From positions 279,019-343,018 of the forward strand of contig MU129989.1 in assembly GCA_015039465.1 (NCBI GenBank): a stretch of 64,000 bases of DNA, given 5' to 3'. The notes below the pieces were generated by a model. The model worked only from the letters and a program-made list of their open reading frames with translations, was not told the origin of the DNA and made no database searches. Each line of letters starts with the position of its first letter. Within the stretch, counting starts at the first letter, position 1. The position numbers and the translations under genes were made by a program. The stretch is from Phlegmacium glaucopus. Lineage: Eukaryota > Basidiomycota > Agaricomycetes > Agaricales > Cortinariaceae. This document shows positions 22,860 through 33,688 of this stretch, piece after piece.

Positions 22860-23450
22860 ATACATGCCACATGTTGTCGTTGCTGTTGGTTGTTGCGTAT
22901 ATTGCTGCTTTTTGCCTGGGGGTTATGCGTAGTGTTGTTTTTTTGTCGTGTATGTTGCTGCATGGTGTATTCGCTGCGCATCCTGCGCATCCTGCTGCTG
23001 TTTGTTGCACATGCTTGTTGCTTGTTGCACATACTGTGCTACTTGTTGTACATGCTGCTGTTTGCTGCACATGGTTGGTGTTTGTCGCACATGGTTGGTG
23101 TTTGCTGTACATGGTTGCTGTTTGCTGCACATCCTTGGTGTTTGCTGCACATCCTTGCTGTTTGCTGTACATCCTTGCTGTTTGCTGCACATCCTGTGCA
23201 TCCTGCTGCTGTTTGCTGTGCATGCTGTGCATGCTGTGCGTGCTGTGCATGCTGTGCATGCTGTGCGTGCTGTGCGTGCTGTGCATGCTGTGCGTGCTGT
23301 GCATGCTGTACGTGCTGTGCGTGCTGTGCGTGCTGTGCATGCTGTGCGTACTGTGCATGCTGTGTGTGCTGTGCATGCTGTGCGTGCTGCACATCCTGCT
23401 GTTGCGTGCTGCGCATCCTGCTGTTGCTTACTGCACATATGTGTATGTTG
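22860..23450. repeat. TGC-rich minisatellite
   Basis: Tandem units derived from TTTGCTGCACATCCTTGGTG (about 23,040-23,215) pass into a 9-bp unit CTGTGCATG / CTGTGCGTG (about 23,215-23,390). Because the period is a multiple of three, all frames stay open on both strands, giving Cys/His/Ala-rich spurious proteins. Confidence 0.85.
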
Positions 23451-23572
23451 CCGGCAATAGGGGCAGGGGGTGGAGGGAAGGTCTGATGTTGCTTTGTTAC
23501 CGACGGTGGCCTTAAAAATTTTTTTTAGAAAATTAATACCAACGTTGTGGAAGGGAAACCTCCAAAATTAAT

Positions 23573-24060
23573 NNNNNNNNNNNNNNNNNNNNNNNNNNNN
23601 NNNNNNNNNNNNNNNNNNNNNNNNNNNNNNNNNNNNNNNNNNNNNNNNNNNNNNNNNNNNNNNNNNNNNNNNNNNNNNNNNNNNNNNNNNNNNNNNNNNN
23701 NNNNNNNNNNNNNNNNNNNNNNNNNNNNNNNNNNNNNNNNNNNNNNNNNNNNNNNNNNNNNNNNNNNNNNNNNNNNNNNNNNNNNNNNNNNNNNNNNNNN
23801 NNNNNNNNNNNNNNNNNNNNNNNNNNNNNNNNNNNNNNNNNNNNNNNNNNNNNNNNNNNNNNNNNNNNNNNNNNNNNNNNNNNNNNNNNNNNNNNNNNNN
23901 NNNNNNNNNNNNNNNNNNNNNNNNNNNNNNNNNNNNNNNNNNNNNNNNNNNNNNNNNNNNNNNNNNNNNNNNNNNNNNNNNNNNNNNNNNNNNNNNNNNN
24001 NNNNNNNNNNNNNNNNNNNNNNNNNNNNNNNNNNNNNNNNNNNNNNNNNNNNNNNNNNNN
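23573..24060. other. Assembly gap (488 N)
   Basis: This is a run of N. It falls inside the expected 5' LTR of the second gag-only element. The true length is unknown and the open frames reported across it are meaningless. Confidence 0.99.
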
Positions 24061-24290
24061 AGAACGGACAAAATTACCACACTTTTGATCCCACCTTTGG
24101 AACGTCGTGCTAAGCTACTCTTGCACTCCTTCAAAATCATCCTGCACACTTCGCTTTTTCTGCACATTATCTCGCACTTTAAAGCGAACCTTCGCACCTC
24201 ATAAAACCTCACTATCACCTATTGAAGAGAACTACATCAACCCCTCGAACTACGTACTACTTGCGGTCTGACCCCACCGCAGGTACATCA
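24061..24290 (+). repeat. 5' LTR of element B, right part
   Basis: These 230 bp match 28,171-28,399 at nearly every position and end in GGTACATCA. The left part of the LTR lies in the assembly gap. Confidence 0.9.
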
Positions 24291-24293
24291 AAT

Positions 24294-24312
24294 TGGAGCC
24301 CACCGCGAGGGG
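24294..24312 (+). promoter_or_regulatory. Primer-binding site of element B
   Basis: TGGAGCCCACCGCGAGGGG starts 3 bp after the 5' LTR and is identical to the primer site of element A at 11,015. It is probably the complement of a tRNA 3' end, not identified. Confidence 0.8.
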
Positions 24313-24479
24313 TTCTTGTTCATTTCTCTTCAAAATCACCACAGTCTCTACTAGTCTCACAAAGCAGTCACTGGCCATTCAAGAGAAGACGACGCAGACA
24401 AGGGGGCTTGGTTCGCGCCTATCAAGCGAACCGTCAGCATTCGCACTCGACCTAGCTTTGCTTGCCTCACAAAAACGCG

Positions 24480-24971
24480 ATGAACCACAAGTTATATCTA
24501 CCACTTCCTGGTGAAGCTACCGCACTGTTATTTGATAAAGCGAAGCCTTGCAAATTGCTTCGCTTTTTTGAGCACTTGGATAGGTTGTACAGCAGGTTTG
24601 GGTTAGAGGATGAGGAGAAGAAGAAGAGATATATGGTTGGGTATACGGATTGGGAGACGGAGGAGTGTTGGAAGACATTTCCGGAGTATGGAGACTCTAC
24701 TGCCGCTTATAGCGATTTCAAGAAGGCCATCATGCAAATTTATCCCAGCAGCAACGCCAGCACCCTTTACACTATTTGCGACATGGAGCATCTTATTAGC
24801 GAAAGACAGCGTCTTGGAATTACGACTTGCGAAGATTTAGCGAACCTTCCACACAGCATATTTTGGCTTAACTCAGTGGCTAATCAGCAAAGGCTACATC
24901 AGCAAGCAGGAGCAGCAGCACGGATACATGCAAGCGATACCACAGTCTCTTATTCCTGCAGTAACCACTAG
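24480..24971 (+). pseudogene. Gag-like protein of element B, 5' part
   Basis: From ATG 24,480 the protein reads MNHKLYLPLPGEATALLFDK and continues with a gag-like helical domain (LLRFFEHLDRLYSRFGL; YTDWETEECWKTFPEY; YSDFKKAIMQIYP). This parallels the element A gag (MSNWANFKAELINLYP). The frame appears to change near 24,900, since the downstream sequence continues more naturally in the frame beginning around 24,928 (YMQAIPQSLIPAVTTRLQ). Residues 1-130 are the conserved part. It would form particles if intact. Identification is by pattern and position, not by a precise family match. Confidence 0.68.
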
Positions 24972-26001
24972 GCTTCAAATTGTTCATCCGCTGCATAACC
25001 CTTTGTTGCCTTATGAAGTAGATGCAATTTTTGAAGCTACTCGTTTCGCTTTGCAGAGTTCTGCTGCATTTTTGCCTGCCTATTTTGCACCTCGACAGCC
25101 AGCTCAGCGGCCTCAGCCAGCACAGATTGCCAGAGCTACTTCGCAGTCTCGGACTTTGCAACGCATCACAAGCTAGCAAGTGGAGGTATGCGCATTATGG
25201 CGAGAGGAGGAGAGAATGGAGACAAAGGAACAGGAGAGAGAGGAGAAAAAGCGAAGAAAGGAGAAGGAGTGGGAGGAGGAAGAGCAAAGGAAGGAGAAGG
25301 AGAGAGAGGAGAAAAAGTGAAGGAAGGAGAAGGAGTGAGAGGAGAAAAGGTGATGGAAGGAGAGGGCGAGAGAAGAGGAGGAAGTTAGAGCGAAGGCTGA
25401 GCAGGGCCTCGCACCAGCTATCATTGCAACATCATCAGAACCTGCATTCATGAACGCTATGCTTACGCAAGTCATTGGATATCAGCAGAAGTTTGATGTA
25501 GTAGCTCCAGCATGCGAGAAAGCGAACGCAGATGGTTTAAAGCGAAGAGAAGAGAGGAAGGTGGATGTTTGGGAGGATATTTGGTCTTTAGCAAAGGACT
25601 GGAAAGTGGAGGAAGAAGAAAACGCGAAAATACAAGCTGACACAACCAATCACTCTTACGACACAATTTTAGTGGAATTGTCTGCTATTTGGATTTGGGC
25701 ACCGCAGCCCCCTAGCAATATTTTGGAGCGCTCGAGTATGGTATTGAACCCAGCTAGTGTTTTCCACATTTCAAAATCACAAGCGCACTCTATTCCCCCT
25801 TCTTCTGCAATATCAGAAGCTCCCATTCACAAACTTAGCCAGCACTCGCACCCATCCGCAGTCATTCCAGTCTCTGCACTTGATGCATCCACGTCACCTG
25901 TTCATGCCTCACCTCATAATTCAAGCCTACCAGTCGCGCCAGTTGAGCGCAAGCACAGTCTAGCTACAGAGAAGATCTCCACAAACCTTCACACCATCTG
26001 A
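24928..26001 (+). pseudogene. Element B gag continuation, low complexity
   Basis: Three overlapping frames continue the gag region: 24,928-25,176, then a charged GEGERGEK/KEGE repeat at about 25,190-25,390, then 25,450-26,001. The last includes a charged stretch (RKVDVWEDIWSLAKDWKVEE) and a Ser/Pro-rich tail. The middle part is a purine-only GGAGAAGGAG repeat, open in several frames. At least two frame changes are needed to join them. I do not see a zinc knuckle or enzyme motif. Confidence 0.5.
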
Positions 26002-26119
26002 GACAGTAAAGGCATTGTGTGCACCCTTAATACATTATTTGCTCCTATTTTGCAGACTTACATTGACGACGCACCCCCATGGGTTCTAGGATTATGCTAT
26101 ATACAGCCGAAGCGAAGAG

Positions 26120-26727
26120 GACGCCACCATAGACCAGATCTCGCATATCACACATGCACAACAGCCCGCACCCCTAGCCCTTTCCAGTTTCATTTTCATG
26201 CACCAGTTTATTCATTTCAAGCCCGCATCATTTTATTTCAAGTTGCATTTTATCCTTTCATTGGATTTAATTCCTTTTATTTGGTTATTGCGCTATTTTC
26301 ATCATTTTTCAACCGATTCCTTCGCTTTTTTTCGCTTGATTCGCATTTGTCATCGCTTCGTTATGACCCTTCACGCGTGTAATCACATCCAGTGGTTCTC
26401 GCGATGCAAAATTTTAGCTGAAGGACGCCACCATAGACAAGAAGATCTCACATATCATGCATGTGCGACAGTCTGCACCCCTAGGCCTTTCCAATTTTAT
26501 TTTCATGCGCCATTTTATCCATTTCAAGGTCACATCATTTTATTTCAAGTTACATTTTATTCTTTCATCGGATTTAGTTCCTTTTCATTGGTTATTGCTC
26601 TAGCTTGGTCATTTTTGAACCAATTTTATCACTCTCTTTTGCGCTTAATTCGCATTTGTCATCGCGTCATGACAACCCCTTACGGGCGTCATCGCGTCCA
26701 GTGCTTCTCACGATACAACATTTCAGC
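26120..26727 (+). repeat. Two-copy tandem repeat, period 304 bp
   Basis: GACGCCACCATAGAC starts at 26,120 and again at 26,424. Similarity continues through CCTAG(C/G)CCTTTCCA and TTTTCATGC to a CAGCTGAAGG-like word. The long open frame over this region (26,198-27,499, 433 codons) is Phe/Ile/His-rich and repeats with the DNA, so it is not regarded as a gene. Element A has a comparable repetitive noncoding 3' half. Confidence 0.75.
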
Positions 26728-27636
26728 TGAAGGCTACTCAAGTCCTTGTGGTGGCAGGATAGCTTCGCATTTGAATATAGCCTTCGCATTGAGGACCATG
26801 TTGCACTACTATATGATATTTCTCATCCTCATTCAATTTTGCGTTTCCCATTGTTTCTATTTCAACTTCGCGCTTTTAGTCATTTGCAGGAATATGTTTC
26901 ATTCAAGCTTCCTTTCCATGGTCTCATTGATCATCACATGCTTCGGTCATTGGCTCCACTTCATTTCATTCTTTATTTCAACTCTTTCTGCACGAGGTTC
27001 CGTGGTGCGGTCCAGACAATATCAAGTATTAATGAAGAAGACACCATTTCTGGCTACTTTTAGTCGCAAAGCGATAGCTCAGGATCCCAAGCTCTTCATA
27101 TCTCGCTCTTTGGATGGCAACAGCTACTTAATCACTGCTTTCGAACGCGCCCTTAATCATCTTGATACGATCACTTATCGCGAAGAAACACTGGATTACA
27201 ATATCACATCAGTTCGCTTTGGCACCAAAAAGATCGCTTCGCATCTGGGTCATTTATCAACCGTTTCACTTCATTCAAGATGCGCTTTACATCTATTTTT
27301 CGATCACTTTAACATTGTCTTACCAGCTTGGGGCCGCAGCTCCATTGTCTTGTGCGAAAATTCTAGCCAGGGTCTAGCAGCTCCCAAGGCTTTATCCATT
27401 GCTCACAGGAGATTTCAGCTTTGCATACACCACCGGAATGTTGACGGCACTCGGCTTCCATTCCCAGACCATCATTTGTTTCCTTCTTTCTTATTTTGAT
27501 TCCAAGTACTTGCCCTTCGCCTTTGATATTTCCCTTTCACACATTCCATCAGCACTTGCATGACACCAGCCTATTGCATCATATACTTGGATCTCCATCA
27601 CATCAACCATCAATGACTGAGGACAGTCAGTATTTA

Positions 27637-27650
27637 AGTTGGGGGGAGGA
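27637..27650 (+). promoter_or_regulatory. Polypurine tract of element B
   Basis: A purine-rich run AGTTGGGGGGAGGA lies immediately upstream of the 3' LTR start TGATAGGACC. It is the expected second-strand priming site. Confidence 0.8.
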
Positions 27651-28399
27651 TGATAGGACCCAGGAGACGTCTAGGGATGTAAACGCACCATTTTTGCGGT
27701 TTCACAACCTTCACAGTATACCTGCAGATGTTCACAGATACTTGCAGATGCTCACATATTGTTGCAGATACTTGCAGATCATTGCAGGTCATTGCACATC
27801 ATTGCACATCATTGCACATCATCGCAGATCATTGCACATACTCACAGATCATTGCAGAATACTTGCAGATCATTGCAGATACTTGCAGTTATCATTAACA
27901 TTCGCATTATCATTTGCAGTTACCAGCAGTTCTCACAATCTTTAAACACACTTCCAATGAAGGTCACTCAGGTGACTGTATTACTCATCACCTTTATTTT
28001 TATCTTGTCTCCTTTATTTGGCTCTTATCTCCTATGTTTCATTACCAAATTACCGGACCCATGTGACTCCGCTTTAACCCACATTTTACATTCCTGTTTC
28101 ACCTTTCCGCACTTAGCTATTGCTAGTTACTATATTATTAGCAGTAGCAAGTAGGGTAACAAAGGAGAGGAGAACGGACGAATTACCACAGTTTTGATCC
28201 CACCTTTGGAACGTCGTACTAAGCTACTCTTGCACTCCTTTAAAATCATCCTGCACACTTCGCTTTTTCTGCACATTATCTCGCACTTTAAAGCGAACCT
28301 TCGCACCTCATAAAACCTCACTATCACCTATTGAAGAGAACTACATCAACCCCTCGAACTATGTACTACTTGCGGTCTGACCCCACCGCAGGTACATCA
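27651..28399 (+). repeat. 3' LTR of element B
   Basis: This 749-bp LTR starts TGATAGGACC and ends GGTACATCA. Positions 27,715-27,895 hold a minisatellite of 10-11-bp units such as CATTGCAGAT and CAGATACTTG. A TGATAGGAC...ATATCA solo LTR at 60,110-61,486 also has a 4-bp duplication and minisatellites, so it may belong to the same broad group. Confidence 0.87.
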
Positions 28400-28400
28400 A

Positions 28401-30549
28401 CGTTGGCGTACACCAGAGGGAGCAAGAGACATGCAATACCGATCCAAGCTAACAAAAGATATCTTTGATCAAGCTAAGGCATGCGCCGACCAAAAAATTG
28501 TCACCGAAACTTATGAGGATATATTTCACGGTGATGCTTATCTCAAAGCAGTGCAGGATAGAAAAATCACCGAGAACGACATGGTCCTTATGATGTCAAT
28601 TGATGGTGCTCAGCTATATCAAAGCAAACAGTCTGACTGTTGGATTTATATCTGGGTTATTCTTGACTTGGCACCTGATTTGCGCTACAAAAAGTGTTAT
28701 ATCTTTCCAGGAGGTTTCATACCAGGGCCCAATATACCCCAAAATATCGAATCATTTCTTTTTCCTGGCTTCCATCATATAGCAGCTCTCTCGAAGGAAG
28801 GATTGGCAATCTGGGATGTGCTGGAAAACAGGTCTTTTATATCATATCTATTCATTCTACTTGGACTCGCAGATGGACCTGGGTTAACCTATTTAAATGG
28901 ACTTACTGGCCATTCTGGTGCTTTTGGGTGTCATTTATATTGCCCAGTTCAAGGCCGAAGAAAGGAAGGCGCAACTCATTATTATCCTGCACTTTTGAAG
29001 CCTCTTAACTATTCTGTGGATGGATGTGATCATGACGACGTTGATGGAAGCCATCTACCAATTGGAAATATAGAAGAATACCAAAAGGCAGTACAAATTG
29101 TCCTCAAATCCAGAACAAAGGCGGAACATCAACACAATCGCAAAAGTACAGGCATTACAAGGCCTAGTATTTTTAGCGCATTCCCAGAAGATCGAGTACT
29201 TGCTGTGCCTCACTGCTTTGGCGGAGATCTAATGCACTTAATCTCACTCAATATTCCGGACCTGTTGCTTGATCTTTGGCGCGGAAATCTTGAATGTGAC
29301 CCAACAGATGACAAAAATACCTGGCAATGGCTTGTTCTTGTAGAAGATGTTTGGAAAAATCATGGAACTCGTGTAGTCGACACGACACCTTATCTCCCTG
29401 GCTCTTTTGACCGACCTCCTCGTAATCCAGCTGAGAAAATCTCCAGCGGTTACAAAGCTTGGGAATTTATGACATATATATTTGGTCCAGGGCCTGGACT
29501 TCTTCATGGTATTCTTCCCAACAAATACTGGAAAAATTACTGCAAGCTTGTTGCTGGAGTTCGTCTACTCCATCAGCACTCAATTACAAAAGAACAATTA
29601 GTTCATGGCCATAAGCTGCTAATTAGCTTCGAGACTGAGTTTGAAGAAATTTATTATCAGCACAAGGCATCACGTCTACATTTCTGCCACAAAAGCATCC
29701 ACACACTTCTTCATATTGGACCCGAGGTCCCACGTCTTGGTCCAGGTAGTGGTTATACCCAGTGGCCAATGGAAAGGACAATTGGTAACTTGGGAGAGGA
29801 AATACGTCAACCTTCTCAACCATTTGCCAATCTTGCTGAAAGAGGAGCTCAATGTGCGCAAGTTAATTCCCTTCTTGCTTTACTCCCAGATCTCGCACCC
29901 AATAAGCTGCTTTCACACCTGTCACAGGATCTAGGTGGCGGATATATTCTCTCAATGGGAGATTCTTGTTCTCGTGCTATCTCAGAAGTTGAAAAACAGG
30001 CCATTTGCTCCTTTTATCAGTTACAAAATATAGAAATCACGCAAGCGTTTGATATCCGGAAATTTGCAAGGCTGCAACTACCAAACCTTCAGTTTGTGCG
30101 GACAGCTTGGAAAGAAACAACTAAGCCATTGAAAAAGGTCCATATGTTGAGGAATGTAATGGTAAGTATTAATTTCATGTTTTACCATACATTGTTCTGA
30201 TTGAGCCTGTCTTTTATAAAAGTTCTACAGAGATACTGTTATTAAGCATCCCACATTCGCTGAGGTACAGTACTTTTTCCAGGGGAAAGTACACGGCAAT
30301 GAAGAAACATTGGCCTTGGTATCAATTTATGGAACACCTGATCCAATTTTACTAGAAGAATCGAGTGGGGCGCTTGCTGTTTGCCAATATAAGGGTATTG
30401 CTGCACTGGAGGTTGTCGCAGTCAAGCCGATTGCAAGTTGTATTGCAATGGTACCATTTAAAGAGCTGGGAGATGGGAGGTATTTTGTCTGTGAAAAAAT
30501 GGGCTTAGATATTGCATTTCTAGCAGGCTCGCAGGAAGTTGACTTGTAA
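28401..30549 (+). pseudogene. CACTA Tnp2 transposase, catalytic part
   Basis: The frame enters as RWRTPEGARDMQYRSKLT and is open to 30,161. An intron at 30,162-30,222 (GTAAGT...AAAAG, phase 0) joins it to a final exon ending at 30,549. Tnp2 landmarks are present: LMMSIDGAQLYQSKQSDCW, VILDLAPDLRYKKC, GLADGPGLTYLNGLTGHSGA then FGCHLYC, CFGGDLMHLISLNIPDL, YTQWPMERTIGNLGEEIRQP and the C-terminal YFVCEKMGLDIAFL. The acidic catalytic residues look intact and no stop is seen in these 690 codons. It is called a pseudogene only because its N-terminus is cut off by 6.4 kb of insertions and carries stops. This half alone looks recently functional. Confidence 0.88.
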
Positions 30550-32020
30550 ATAATTTTGAAGTATGCACGTGATGTTGTATTACAGACGCAATTTTTATCT
30601 TTCTTCCTACCACAATGGCCTCTCAATATACTCCCCCTCTTACACGTTCTCTTAGCCGCTCTAATGAGCAAGATCTCAATAACTGGTCTGGTCCTAGCCA
30701 GCATTCAACTTCTATTAACTCCAGCCAGGATTCCTCTCGCAGAGGAGGCCCACACCTTCCACCTCATTCACACCCAAGTTGTGCCCACTATTTCGCAACT
30801 GCAACCCACAAAGAGCTTCTCCAACATAATAATCAAGCCCATGGAGCACTCTATGATGCCTACAATGCCCTCCAAGGTCGCCATGATGAGCTTCAGTAAA
30901 ATTTCCAGTGCATATATGCATCTATTTATCATTCAATTTAATCCCTTCTAGTGTTCTTTATGACAAATCTCTGAAATTGACCATCGAGTCAGGCCCATCC
31001 TCGGCATCAGCACCCACCAGCACCATTTCATCCACCAACATGAAGATTAAGCGCGAAGATCACCCCAAGATAACATACTTCTTCCAACATGATTATACTG
31101 AATTTGTCAAATTGAAGAATAAGTGGGCTGGGGTTTTGGATCCAACTCTAGGCAAGAAGCAGCGAGGAGGTACCCGCTTGGCCAACAGTAACGAAAATGT
31201 TGTCATGGACTACATCGAAGATGAAGATGGGCTTGTCATCAATGGCGATACTGCAAAAAATATTCGCTCACATGCAAGGTCTGTTTTGATCGAGATGGAC
31301 AGCGTCATAACTATGAAACTACCCACCACCTGGACCAAAGTCGGCGTCACAGAAAGCAAGTTCTTCAGGCAGGAAATGTACTCCCGCTTCCCCTACCTTA
31401 GCCTTTGTCACGATGACTGGAAAGTCTCATTTCTGGCATTGCAGGCCCTCAGCTCATACCAGGAATTCCTCAAACGGCAAGCCAGGAATGTTACTGTCAA
31501 ATCCGAGCAAGAAGACATCAAGCCTATTATTCCTACAGATGACAACGGTAGTAGGGACGACATTAGTGCCTCTGTTACCATTCCAGTTGCCACAACAAAG
31601 AGGAAAGCAGCCTCTGAAATGGCTGATACCCCCAGTAAGCGACCTCAAACCTCTCTCTCATCACCTCAAGCCTCTCCCACCTCAAAATATGGCTCAACTC
31701 CAATGTCTCCATCATTGCCTTTGGCTGTTCCACCCACCGCCTCTGCACCGTCAATCAGTAAGCAATCTCAAATCTCTCTCTCAACACCTCAAACCTCTCC
31801 TGTCTCGAAACCCAGCTCAACCGCAACACCTCCACCACTGCCTTCTGCTATTCCGCCTGCTGACCCTGCACCGTCAATGATTGATCTCAACATCGGTGTT
31901 CAAACACAGGTTGAAGGGACACAGCAAGTGGATTCTCAGCCACTCACTGTCGACAACCCTTTGTAAGCAATCTCTTTTTATTGTAATCTTCCATCTTTGC
32001 AAGTTACTAACAGTTTCTTT

Positions 32021-33688
32021 GAGGTCTTTACAGTCCCCCACATTTTCCGGGCGGACTCCGGGCGGACTGTCACCGGAAAATCTCCGGAAAACACCAAATT
32101 TTCACTGGTGAAAATAGATTTCTTTTCCGGAGACTGTCCAATGGCAATTCCGCTGTTTGTCCGGTCGGATAATTAGTCCACCGGACAGTACCAATGGACA
32201 TTCCGGTGGACAATCACCGGAATTGGGCCAATGAAGTCCAACGGACAGTCAGTGGACAGCACCGGACTCAACCACTAGTAATATTTAAAAATGTACTAAT
32301 AGTAGAATTAATATTATTCATTAATATACGGTTGCAATGTCGTATTGCCATCCAAATCTTGTGTTTTGTTCAGCCCACGAGTTGGTCACATGACCACATG
32401 TGACCCACAACAACAAGCACCGTCACCACTGTTACACAACCACAACAAATAACCCATAACCACCAACCACCTACCACGACAAAGACAGACAACAACGGAC
32501 GACAACAATGACAACAAATAACAACGACAATGAACAACGACAACAACGAACAACGACAACGACAACGATGGGTGACGACAACAGGTGACGACGAACGACG
32601 ACAATGACGACGACGACGACGACGACGATACTCCCCCCTCACTGGGGGGGGTATTTGGTTTGTTTTTTTTATTTTAAATTTCAATTTACTAATTACTACC
32701 CTTAGATTACCTCTGCCTTGACACACCGCCATCACCACCCCCCCTTTCACCAGGGGGGGTTTTTTTTAGTGTTTTTTTTTAGATTTCAAACCACAAACAA
32801 CCAAATGACGAACGAACGACAAATGATGACGACGTTTGATGAACGAACGACCAAACGACGACAAACGACGAATGAACGACCAAACGACGACGAACGACGA
32901 CAATGTTCGACGAATGAATGACCAAACGACGACGATGATGGCAACCCCCCCTTGCTGGGGGGGTGTTTTTGTTTGATTTTACGGTACAGCGAGACAAACC
33001 CCCCTTACCGGGGGGTTTTTTTTTGTTTCAACAGGCTACAATGACAACAACGACGCCTCGTCGTCGTTGCCTGTTTCAACCACCCACCAACACCGTCGTT
33101 TCACCCCCACACCCGTTCCAGCCCCCGAGCGCCCGTATCGACCACCCACCCACCCGTTTTGGCCCCGTTTCGACCACCCAGCCCCCTTTTGGACCACCAC
33201 CAACCCATATCGACCACCACCTGCCCATATCAACCACCTACACCCACTGCCCACACCGTTTCGACGACCTACCCACCTGTTTCGGCCACCTTCCACGTTT
33301 AGCGCCCGTTTAGCGCCCGTTTCCACACCTACCACTTCGTTTTGACACCCCCTCCCCCTAATATCTTTGTTATTCATTATAATTTTGTATTTCAAATGTA
33401 TTAGTGACCTATTCCCCTCACAAGGGATAATTAATTGATTTTAATTTTAATCTTAAGTCTTATTAAAAAAAATTATGAAAATTCAGTGAATTAGTAGTGA
33501 TTGAATATGAGTTAGCATGAATTGACTTGGTACTGAGTAAATAAAAATAAGTAAATTGTATATACTAATAGTGATGGAGATGATGGTGCAGAAATAATAA
33601 ACAAATTGTATATACATAAAATCTGTTAAAAGTCCAGTGAAAGTCCGGTGGACATCCACCGGACAATGTGGGGGAGTGTAAAGTACAC
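32021..33688. mobile_element. CTCCCCCACA-type DNA element inside an intron
   Basis: The element is 1,668 bp, flanked by an 8-bp duplication with one mismatch (GTTTCTTT 32,013-32,020; ATTTCTTT 33,689-33,696). The left end is GAGGT then CTTTACAGTCCCCCACATTT. The right end, reverse-complemented, is GTGTA then CTTTACACTCCCCCACATTG. Subterminal arrays are of the CCGGTGGACAGT type. The interior contains (CAACGA)n-like simple repeats and four G/C stem-loops and has no gene, so the element is non-autonomous. It sits between the TACTAAC branch site and the 3' splice site of the accessory gene's intron 2. Confidence 0.85.
32633..33015. repeat. Four G/C stem-loops in simple repeats
   Basis: Stems lie at about 32,633-32,651, 32,738-32,759, 32,945-32,963 and 32,999-33,015. 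Each is six to eight C, a short loop (TCACT, TTTCACCA, TTGCT, TTACC), then six to eight G, followed by a T-rich tract. Between them are CGACGAA-type repeats. Similar stems occur at 22,544, 22,791, 54,533 and 54,665. Confidence 0.78.

Larger units (their letters stand above)
21966..23534. mobile_element. Repeat-rich insert in the transposase gene
   Basis: This 1.57-kb segment interrupts the Tnp2 frame and is flanked by a 7-bp direct repeat AATACCA (21,959-21,965 and 23,535-23,541), a possible target duplication. The left end carries CTGATCAGAATCTGACCAGT repeats like those at about 55,905-56,000. The interior has two G/C stem-loops and long TGC/CAT minisatellites. No inverted terminal repeat pairs with the left end, so it may be composite or truncated. 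The long open frames (up to 214 codons) come from 3n-periodic repeats and are not believed to be genes. Confidence 0.55.
23546..28399 (+). mobile_element. Gag-only LTR retrotransposon B
   Basis: The 3' LTR (27,651-28,399) begins TGATAGGACC and ends GGTACATCA. The end of the 5' LTR (24,061-24,290) is visible to the right of the gap. The flanks share ACGTTG (23,542-23,547; 28,400-28,405). The left edge is uncertain: the bases left of the gap (from TGTGGAAGGG) do not match the start of the 3' LTR. The interior has the same primer-binding site as element A, a gag-like region, a long noncoding repetitive 3' half and a purine tract. No reverse transcriptase, protease or integrase is seen. It interrupts the Tnp2 gene just before RWRTPEGARD. 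Confidence 0.82.

Noticed and set aside
22831..23515. Several long Cys/His/Ala-rich open frames on both strands
   Set aside because: They are produced by TGC/CAT minisatellites with a period divisible by three.
23547..24218. Open frames crossing the N run
   Set aside because: They are artefacts of translating N.
26198..27499. A 433-codon open frame, the longest in element B
   Set aside because: It is Phe/Ile/His-rich, spans a 304-bp DNA tandem repeat and shows no domain. The openness comes from T/C-rich composition.
27715..27895. Regular short repeats that could suggest a CRISPR array
   Set aside because: Units are 10-11 bp without unique spacers, inside an LTR of a eukaryotic genome. It is a minisatellite.
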